A stretch of DNA of 64,000 nucleotides from Bacillota bacterium (GTDB lineage: Bacteria > Bacillota > Sulfobacillia > RBS10-35 > Bu92). Within the stretch, counting starts at the first letter, position 1, and the number at the start of each line of letters is the position of its first letter. The translations under genes and the position numbers were made by a program. The stretch spans positions 1 through 64,000 of the forward strand of contig JADBKN010000004.1 of NCBI GenBank assembly GCA_014896375.1, read 5' to 3'. Below the pieces are notes generated by a model, which worked only from the letters and a program-made list of their open reading frames with translations, did not search any database and had not been told where the DNA came from. This document shows positions 57,729 through 64,000 of this stretch, one piece after another.

Positions 57729-59147
57729 TCAGGGAAGGCAGGGCATGGGCGCGCGCGGCGTGAGCCAGGGTGCGGGCGAACGGCGTGCGGCTTCCAGCAG
57801 CGCGGCCGCGGAGGCATGGCCGGCAAGCCGTCGCAGCACAGCGCGCGTGGGAGGCAGGAGCGGCGGCCCGCCGGGACCCAGAGCGTCCTCCGGGCGCCAC
57901 CACTCAAGGCGCACGAACTCCCCCTCGTGCGGTTGCGGCGTCTCTCCGGGCGGCATGGCGGCCGCGTAAAAGCGCGTGTAGAAGCGCACCGCCAGGTGCG
58001 GCGGCGCCTCCAGCCAACCGAGGGCCACGAGATCCTCCAGCCGCCCACCCGAGAGATGGGAGAGCATCTCCAGCCGCCCGCCGGCCAAGAGGCGCGCCCG
58101 CTCGGGCTCTCCCGGCCGCGGCTCGCCGCCCAGCCAGATGCCCGTCTCCTCGAACGTCTCCCGCACCGCGGCGCGCCGGAAGGCCGGCTCCGGGACGTCG
58201 GCCGCCCGTGGCGGCAGGCTTTTGCGGGCCGCGCCGGGACCGGCGCCGCCATCGAGGTCCTCTTCCTGCACGGCCCCGCCGGGAAAGGCGGCCACATCCG
58301 GCATCGCGCCGTGCGGCGCGCGGATGCCCATGAGCACCTCCACACCGGCCGCCCCGTCGCGCAGCAGCACGACGCTCGCGGAGGGCCGCGCGGCCACGGG
58401 CCCGCGCGCGCGGGGGACGGCCGGCGGCAGGTGCGCGTCCGGGTCGGCGGCGGCCATCACCACCCCGCGCAAGGAACGCGCCACGGCGCAGGGCGGCGCC
58501 GCGCGCGCGGAGAGCCCGTAGCGGTCGAGCAGGATGCCCCGCAGGCCCGCCGCCCCGGCACCTTCGATGTCGTTGACGTAATCGTCGCCGACCATCACCG
58601 CGCCTTCCGGATCGCAGCCGAGGGCTTCCAGCGCGCGTTGGAAGATGCGCGCATCCGGCTTCTGCACGCCGGCTTCGGCGGAGAGCACGACGGCGTCGAA
58701 CCAGCCCGCGAGGCCGCACGCGCGCAACACCTCTCGTCCGCCGGCGCCCCAGTTGGACACGGCACCGAGGCGCACGCCCATGGCGCGCAACGCCTCCAGG
58801 GCCGGAACGACGTCCGCGTACGGGCGCCAGGCGCCGCCGTCCGCCGCCCAGACGCGCGCCGCCGGCGCGACGGCCGCGCGCGCGGCCGCCGGCGGAAGGC
58901 CGAGGGCCGGCGCGGCGAGCTCCACCACGGCGTCCGTATAGTCCTCGATCCAATCGTAGACGGGATCGCCGACGCGGTCCGGGTGGCGGCGCGCAAAGAG
59001 CCGATCGGCGCGCGCCAGGAGCTCGTGCACGAAGGCGGCGTCGACGCCTGCCAGCCGCTCCAGCGCCGCGTGGAACGCCTCGGTGCGGCCGTTCGTGAGG
59101 AGCGTGTAACTGAGATCGAAGAGCACGGCGGAGAGTGTCGGGGCCAT
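57729..59147 (-). CDS. Fused HAD-family hydrolase and NUDIX hydrolase
   Basis: HAD: LSAVLFDLSYTLLTNGRTEAF, LGAVSNWGAGG, KPDARIFQRALEALGCDPEGAVMVGDDYVNDIEGA; NUDIX: DVAAFPGGAVQEEDLD...AAVRETFEETGIWLGG. Confidence 0.9.
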   Translation of the reverse strand: MAPTLSAVLFDLSYTLLTNGRTEAFHAALERLAGVDAAFVHELLARADRLFARRHPDRVGDPVYDWIEDYTDAVVELAAPALGLPPAAARAAVAPAARVWAADGGAWRPYADVVPALEALRAMGVRLGAVSNWGAGGREVLRACGLAGWFDAVVLSAEAGVQKPDARIFQRALEALGCDPEGAVMVGDDYVNDIEGAGAAGLRGILLDRYGLSARAAPPCAVARSLRGVVMAAADPDAHLPPAVPRARGPVAARPSASVVLLRDGAAGVEVLMGIRAPHGAMPDVAAFPGGAVQEEDLDGGAGPGAARKSLPPRAADVPEPAFRRAAVRETFEETGIWLGGEPRPGEPERARLLAGGRLEMLSHLSGGRLEDLVALGWLEAPPHLAVRFYTRFYAAAMPPGETPQPHEGEFVRLEWWRPEDALGPGGPPLLPPTRAVLRRLAGHASAAALLEAARRSPAPWLTPRAPMPCLP

Positions 59148-59219
59148 GGGAGGACGATTCGGCCCCGCGCGGGCGTCATCCTGCGCGGCGGCCCCACCGG
59201 GCGCCGCGACAGCCACCCT

Positions 59220-59444
59220 TCAACGCGCGTACAGCCGCCAGATGGCCGGGCGCACGCCCCACATCCGGCGCAGGGCGAGAAGCTCGGGCCCCGGCGGGGC
59301 GCCCCCGGTGTAGTACCACGGTTCCGCGAGCACGCGCGCGGGCCGCGGGGCGCGCGCCCTCGTGCCCTCCAGCGCGCCGCCGCGCAGGACCGCCAGCGCC
59401 GGGCGGGATCCGCGGGGCTCACCGGCTTCCGAGACGGGTCGCAC
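59220..59444 (-). CDS. Small hypothetical protein
   Basis: GTG start preceded by GGAGGGA; ends MWGVRPAIWRLYAR. Confidence 0.4.
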   Translation of the reverse strand: MRPVSEAGEPRGSRPALAVLRGGALEGTRARAPRPARVLAEPWYYTGGAPPGPELLALRRMWGVRPAIWRLYAR

Positions 59445-59544
59445 GGCAGTCCCTCCACGACAACATATTGTGCGGGGGAGCCGCGCCATGCCCGCGGTAC
59501 AATGGGGTCATCGGCAGGCAAATTCCGGAAAGGGGCGATCCGAC

Positions 59545-59829
59545 ATGCCGGTGCTGTCCGATGAAGACCGCGCCCACCAGCTGGCGGGACTCGCCGGCTG
59601 GGAGGACGGCGGCGACGAGATCCGCAAGCGCTTCGCCTTCCCGTCCTTCGCGCAGGCCATGGAGTTCGTCGCGAAGGTGGCGGAGCTCGCCCACCGGCGC
59701 AACCACCACCCCGACATCCTCATCCAGTACGACAAGGTCACGCTCATCCTCAGCACGCACCGCGAGGGCGGCGTGACCGAAAAGGACATCGAGTTCGCGC
59801 GCGCCGTCGACGCGCTAATAAGCCAGTAG
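59545..59829 (+). CDS. 4a-hydroxytetrahydrobiopterin dehydratase (PCD/DCoH)
   Basis: RKRFAFPSFAQAMEFVAKVAELAHRRNHHPDILIQYDKVTLILSTHREGGVTEKDIEFARAVD. Confidence 0.93.
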   Translation: MPVLSDEDRAHQLAGLAGWEDGGDEIRKRFAFPSFAQAMEFVAKVAELAHRRNHHPDILIQYDKVTLILSTHREGGVTEKDIEFARAVDALISQ

Positions 59830-60417
59830 CCGTTCCAGCGCGGCCAGATCCTCCGGGCGGTCGACGTCGCGCCACCACTCGCCGGGGATGGCCAGGCGGC
59901 GGGCGCGATCGCCCGCTGCCTCCCATATGGCGCGCGCTCCGCGGTCGCCGCTGAGGCGCTGCAGGGCGTCGAAGTCGGCGGCCGGGAAGAGGGCCGGCGG
60001 CGTGGGGCCATGGGGACCGCAGGCGACGACGATCGTCCCCGGCCGCCAGGCGGCGGTGAGAGCGCGCAGCACGCGCCCGTCCACCGCCGGCATGTCGCCG
60101 AGGCAGAGGAGCAGCCCCTCGGCCCCGGCCTCTGCGGCGCAGCGCGCGGCCACGCGCACGGAGGACGCCATGCCCTCCGCGGCGTGCGGGTTCTGCACGC
60201 GGCGCACGGGCACGGGAGCCTCGGGTGGATCCCACGCGCCCGCTTCCTCCCCGGGGGCGGTGACGACGACCACGCCGAGGCTCCATAGGTCCGCCGCCTC
60301 CAGCACGCCCCGCAGCGTCCAGGCCAACACCGGCCGCCCCGCGAGCGGCGCGTGCAGCTTGTCCCCGCCGAAGCGCCGCCCGGCGCCGGCGGCGAGCACG
60401 GCGGCGAGGAGCCTCAC
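59815..60417 (-). CDS. MobA/MocA-like NTP transferase (molybdenum cofactor cytidylyltransferase)
   Basis: LLAAVLAAGAGRRFGGDKLHAPLAGRPVLAWTL, LCLGDMPAVDGRVL, RDVDRPEDLAALE. Confidence 0.85.
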   Translation of the reverse strand: MRLLAAVLAAGAGRRFGGDKLHAPLAGRPVLAWTLRGVLEAADLWSLGVVVVTAPGEEAGAWDPPEAPVPVRRVQNPHAAEGMASSVRVAARCAAEAGAEGLLLCLGDMPAVDGRVLRALTAAWRPGTIVVACGPHGPTPPALFPAADFDALQRLSGDRGARAIWEAAGDRARRLAIPGEWWRDVDRPEDLAALERLLAY

Positions 60418-60971
60418 GCCGGCCCCCCGCCCGCGGCGCGCAATCGCCGCGCAGCGTCCAGCACAGCGTCGACGATGTTCTGGTACCCGGTGCAGCGGCA
60501 GAGGTTGCCGGAGAGGGCGCGGCGCACCTCGTCCTCGGTCGGGTCGGGGTTCTCCCGCAGAAGCTCGAGCGCGCTGATGAGGAAGCCGGGCGTGCAGTAG
60601 CCGCACTGGAGCGCGTGATGCTCTTGGAACGCCTCCTGAAGCGGGTTCAGGACGACCTCGCGGCCGTCCTCAAGGGTGACGCGCCGCCCACGCGGCAGTT
60701 GCCCGCCCACGCCCTCCACCGTCACGACGTCCGCTCCGTCCGCCTGTACGGCGTAGACGAGGCAGGAGCGCACAGCGCGGCCGTCAAGGAGCACCGTGCA
60801 GGCCCCGCACACGCCGTGCTCGCACCCGATGTGCGTCCCCGTGAGGCCGAGTTCCTCCCGCAGGAAGTCCGCGAGCGTCCTCCGCGCCTCCACGCGCCGC
60901 ACATGGCGCTCCCCATTGACGACGACCTCGACCTCATACAGCGTCTCGTCCGGATGCACCGCAGGATTCAT
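60414..60971 (-). CDS. (2Fe-2S)-binding small subunit of xanthine dehydrogenase/CO dehydrogenase-type enzyme
   Basis: THIGCEHGVCGACTVLLDGRAVRSCLVYA, LQCGYCTPGFLISALELLRENPDPTEDEVRRALSGNLCRCTGYQNIVDAV. Confidence 0.95.
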   Translation of the reverse strand: MNPAVHPDETLYEVEVVVNGERHVRRVEARRTLADFLREELGLTGTHIGCEHGVCGACTVLLDGRAVRSCLVYAVQADGADVVTVEGVGGQLPRGRRVTLEDGREVVLNPLQEAFQEHHALQCGYCTPGFLISALELLRENPDPTEDEVRRALSGNLCRCTGYQNIVDAVLDAARRLRAAGGGPA

Positions 60972-61882
60972 CCTGCCGCCCCTCCCCTTCCGTCCGCGCC
61001 GAAGGCCCCTTCCGCGCGGCGGTGCGCCGCCTCCAGCACGCGCGCGGCCAGGTAGGCCGCCACCTCCCGCCGGTAGGCGGCGGAGGCGTGCGCATCGCTC
61101 TCGGGCTCCAGGTGCGCGGCCGCGGCGGCGCCGGCTTCGCGCCAGGCGGCGGCCGAGGGCACCGTCCCGGCGAGCTGCGCCTCCACCTCACGCGCGCGCA
61201 CGGGCGTGTCGCCCACGCCGCAGAACGCGAGGCGCGCCTCCGCCACGCGGCCGTCCGCGTCCAGGCGCAGGCATGCGGCCGCGCCCACGAGGGCGAAGTC
61301 GCCCTCGCGGCGCGCCACCTCCATGAACGCCTGGCCCGTGCCCGGCGCCGGGAGCGGCAGGCGCAGGGCCACCGCCACGTCCTCCGGCGGCAGCACCGTC
61401 GTGAAGTACGTGAGGAAGAAGGCATCGGCCGGGACGGTGTACAGTCCGGCGGCGCCCAGCACTTCCACCTCGCCGTCGAGCAGCGCCAGGACGGCCGGCA
61501 TCTCCGCGGCCGGGTCGGCGTGGCAGACGCTGCCGACGGCCGTGCCGCGGTTGCGGATGGCCGGATGGGCGACGTGCGCGACGGCCTCCCTCAGGACGGG
61601 CAGGCGCGCCCCCAGGACGGGATGGCGGAGGAGGTCGGCGTGGCGCACGGCGGCGCCGATGCGGACGCTCTCGCCCTCCGGGGTGAACTCGATGAAATCG
61701 AGGTCCGCGGCGCGGTGGATGTCCACAAGGGCAACCGGCCGCACCAGCCGCATGTGCAGCATGGGCACGAGGCTCTGCCCGCCGGCGAGCACCTTGGCCT
61801 CGCCGCCGTAGCGGGCGAGGAGCTCCCTGGCCTCTTCGGCGCTCCGCGCGCGGTGGTACTCGAAAGCTGGAGACTTGATCAG
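60968..61882 (-). CDS. FAD-binding medium subunit of xanthine dehydrogenase/CO dehydrogenase-type enzyme
   Basis: AKVLAGGQSLVPMLHMRLVRPVALVDIHRA, IRNRGTAVGSVCHADPAAEMPAVL, LTYFTTVLPPEDVA; start codon uncertain. Confidence 0.92.
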   Translation of the reverse strand: MIKSPAFEYHRARSAEEARELLARYGGEAKVLAGGQSLVPMLHMRLVRPVALVDIHRAADLDFIEFTPEGESVRIGAAVRHADLLRHPVLGARLPVLREAVAHVAHPAIRNRGTAVGSVCHADPAAEMPAVLALLDGEVEVLGAAGLYTVPADAFFLTYFTTVLPPEDVAVALRLPLPAPGTGQAFMEVARREGDFALVGAAACLRLDADGRVAEARLAFCGVGDTPVRAREVEAQLAGTVPSAAAWREAGAAAAAHLEPESDAHASAAYRREVAAYLAARVLEAAHRRAEGAFGADGRGGAAG

Positions 61883-62042
61883 CGCTCCCTCCCGCCTCCA
61901 TGGTGATGCGGAGGTATTCCCGGCGGCGCAGGCCCTCCCCTGCCGGGCGCGCCGGCCTCGGCCCCCGCGAGGCACCTGCGTGGGGCGGCCGTGCCGTGGT
62001 ACGATGGGCGGGAACGCGCCGGCCCCGCCGGCGCTGGAATGG

Positions 62043-62990
62043 GTGAAGCGGACGGTGAACGGCTCCCTGCGCGGGTACGCGTGGGCGGCTCTGGCGGCGC
62101 TGGCCTTCTCCTTTGAAGGGCTCTTCGCCCGCGACGCCTTCGCGGCCGGCGCCACGCCGCTCCTCACGCTCCTCGGGCGGTTCGCGCTGGCGGCGGCCCT
62201 CCTGCGCGCGGGCACGCTGGCGGCGGCCGCGTGGAGCCGGGGTGAGGCGCAGGCGGGTCCGGCGGGGCGCGTGCGGCCGGCGCCCGTCGTGCGGCCGGCG
62301 GACCGCCGCGCGCTCCTTCTCGCGGGGCTGGGCTACGCAGCCACGGCCGGGCTTCTCTTCGTCGCCTTCGAGCGCATCGCCACCTCGCTCGCCATCCTCA
62401 TTCTCTACACGTATCCCGCGCTGGTGGCGCTGGGCGCGCACCTCCTCGGCCGCGAGCGCCTCACGCGCTTCCACGCGGGCGCCCTCGTGCTGACGTTCGC
62501 GGGCGTGGCCCTCGTGGGCGGCGCGGGCGGTGCGCTGGAGCTCGGCGGCGTGCTGGCGGCCGTCGCCGCCGCGCTCACGAACGCCGCCACCCTTCTCTTC
62601 CAGCAGCCCTACCTGGCGCGCGTGCCGGCGAGCCGCGCGGCCGAGTACACTTTCGTCTCCGCAGCGGCGGCGACGCTCCTGGTCACGGCCGCCACGGGCC
62701 AGCTGCGCCTGCCGCCACTGGAAAGCTGGCCGGCGCTCCTGGCCCTCGCCGCGGGTCCCTCGGTGGTGGCCGTCCTGGCCATCAACCGCGGCGTGCAGCT
62801 CATCGGCGCGGCGCGCACGGCCATCGTGGCCACGCTGGAGCCGCTCTTCGCGGCCGTGTGGGGCGCCGTCTGGCTGGGGGAGAGCTTCGGCCCGTGGCAG
62901 GCCCTGGGCGGCTTCGCCATCCTCACGGGCGTCACGCTTCTCCAGGCCGCGCCGGCCGCCCCCGCCCCGGGGCGGCCTTGGCGGGGATGA
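62043..62990 (+). CDS. EamA/DMT family transporter
   Basis: Ten-TM pattern; LAILILYTYPALVALGAHLLGRERLT; INRGVQLIGAARTAIVATLEPLFAAVWGAVWLGESF. Confidence 0.88.
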   Translation: MKRTVNGSLRGYAWAALAALAFSFEGLFARDAFAAGATPLLTLLGRFALAAALLRAGTLAAAAWSRGEAQAGPAGRVRPAPVVRPADRRALLLAGLGYAATAGLLFVAFERIATSLAILILYTYPALVALGAHLLGRERLTRFHAGALVLTFAGVALVGGAGGALELGGVLAAVAAALTNAATLLFQQPYLARVPASRAAEYTFVSAAAATLLVTAATGQLRLPPLESWPALLALAAGPSVVAVLAINRGVQLIGAARTAIVATLEPLFAAVWGAVWLGESFGPWQALGGFAILTGVTLLQAAPAAPAPGRPWRG

Positions 62991-63030
62991 CCCGTTTACA
63001 TACTTTAGGAAGCGATGGGAGGCGTCGCCT

Positions 63031-63807
63031 TTGCCGCTGGACATCCTCGCCGTCGGCGCGCACCCGGACGATGTGGAACTGGGCGCCGCGGCCTCTCTGG
63101 CCGCCGCGGCCCAAGCCGGCCTGCGCGTGGGCGTGCTCGATCTCACCCGTGGAGAGCGCTCGACGAACGGCACACCGGAAGAGCGCCTGAAGGAGGCGGA
63201 GGCCGCCGCGGCCGTGCTGGGCCTCGCCGGGCGCTGGAACGCGGGCCTGCCGGACCGCGGCCTCGACGGCTCACCCGGCCAGGTGCGCGCCGTGGCGGAG
63301 GTGATCCACCGGGAGGCGCCCGCGCTTTTGCTGGCGCCGTGGTGGGGCGACCGCCACCCGGACCACCGCGCGGCGGCGCGCATCGTGGCCGAGGCGTGCT
63401 TCGAGGCGGGCCTCCTCGACTTGCGCGGCGAGGGACCGCGCCGCCGCCCCGCGGCCGTACTCTTCTACTTCATCAACGACACGCCCGGCTACGACGCCAC
63501 GCCGGCCGGACTGCCGGCGCTGCCTCCCCCGGCCGAGGCCGGAACGCTGCTCCTTGTGCCGGCCGCCGCCCACTATGAAACGAAGCGGCGCGCCGTGGCG
63601 GCGCACGTCTCTCAGTTCGGCGGCCGTCCCGGCGACCGGCCGACCTCGCTCAACTCCGGGGAGACGATGCGCCGCGTGGAGGCGCGGGAGGCGTATTTCG
63701 GGAGCCTTGTGGGCGACGCCTTCGCCGAGGGTTTCGTGCGGCTGGGGCCGTGGCGCTTGAGCGGGCTCGCGGCCCTCTGCGAGGCGGACGCCGACCGCAT
63801 GCTCTGA
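63031..63807 (+). CDS. bshB1: Bacillithiol biosynthesis deacetylase BshB1 (PIG-L/LmbE family)
   Basis: LDILAVGAHPDDVELGAAASLAAAAQAGLRVGVLDLTRGERSTNGTPEERLKEAEAAAAVLGLAGRWNAGLPDRGL, WGDRHPDHRAA; TTG start after GGGAGG. Confidence 0.9.
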   Translation: MPLDILAVGAHPDDVELGAAASLAAAAQAGLRVGVLDLTRGERSTNGTPEERLKEAEAAAAVLGLAGRWNAGLPDRGLDGSPGQVRAVAEVIHREAPALLLAPWWGDRHPDHRAAARIVAEACFEAGLLDLRGEGPRRRPAAVLFYFINDTPGYDATPAGLPALPPPAEAGTLLLVPAAAHYETKRRAVAAHVSQFGGRPGDRPTSLNSGETMRRVEAREAYFGSLVGDAFAEGFVRLGPWRLSGLAALCEADADRML

Positions 63808-63841
63808 AGCCCGCCCGACCCGTGGAAAGGAGGTGGTCGAT

Positions 63842-64000
63842 GTGACCGCCAATGCGCAGACGCCGCTACGCATCGGCATCGTCTGCTACCCGTCCCCGGG
63901 CGGCAGCGGCATCGTGGCCACCGAGCTGGCCTGCGAACTGGCGCGGCGCGGCCATGCCGTCCACATCTTCAGCCACGACGTGCCCTTCCGCCTGGACCCG
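63842..64000 (+). CDS. bshA: N-acetyl-alpha-D-glucosaminyl L-malate synthase BshA, 5' part (cut by window edge)
   Basis: LRIGIVCYPSPGGSGIVATELACELARRGHAVHIFSHDVPFRLDP; AAAGGAGGTGG upstream; adjacent to bshB1. Confidence 0.88.
   Translation, partial: MTANAQTPLRIGIVCYPSPGGSGIVATELACELARRGHAVHIFSHDVPFRLDP

Overview
High-GC, spore-forming Firmicutes-type chromosome segment (SpoIIE, SpoVK, alpha/beta-type SASP, LexA/YneA-like and GlnR/GlnA, bacillithiol genes bshB1-bshA at the right edge). Mostly dense housekeeping or metabolic operons with one tRNA-Pro(GGG); I see no rRNA, CRISPR array, IS element or prophage. The most notable signals are: (1) a mutS gene missing the coding region for its N-terminal mismatch-recognition and connector domains, abutting head-on a frameshifted, inverted fragment of a second MutS ATPase domain, with a quasi-palindrome at the junction; (2) a mtnP-ahcY-mtaD operon in which the phosphorylase and the SAH-hydrolase homologue carry substitutions at the purine 6-position recognition sites (Asn in place of Asp; HxExK in place of HxTxE), suggesting an inosine-type (deaminate first) MTA/SAH recycling route; (3) a single-ORF LivM-LivG-LivF fusion; (4) a DosR/DosS-like two-component system beside a truncated copper oxidase remnant, with a recurring GGNCGAACGGNC motif in two divergent intergenic regions; (5) well-defined SOS control (three LexA boxes) of lexA and a YneA-like LysM gene; (6) paired 11-bp-period repeats at the glnR-glnA promoter; (7) a HAD-NUDIX fusion; (8) incomplete opp (no OppF) and molybdenum hydroxylase (no large subunit) loci. 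All calls come from reading the sequence and motif knowledge; no database search was run.
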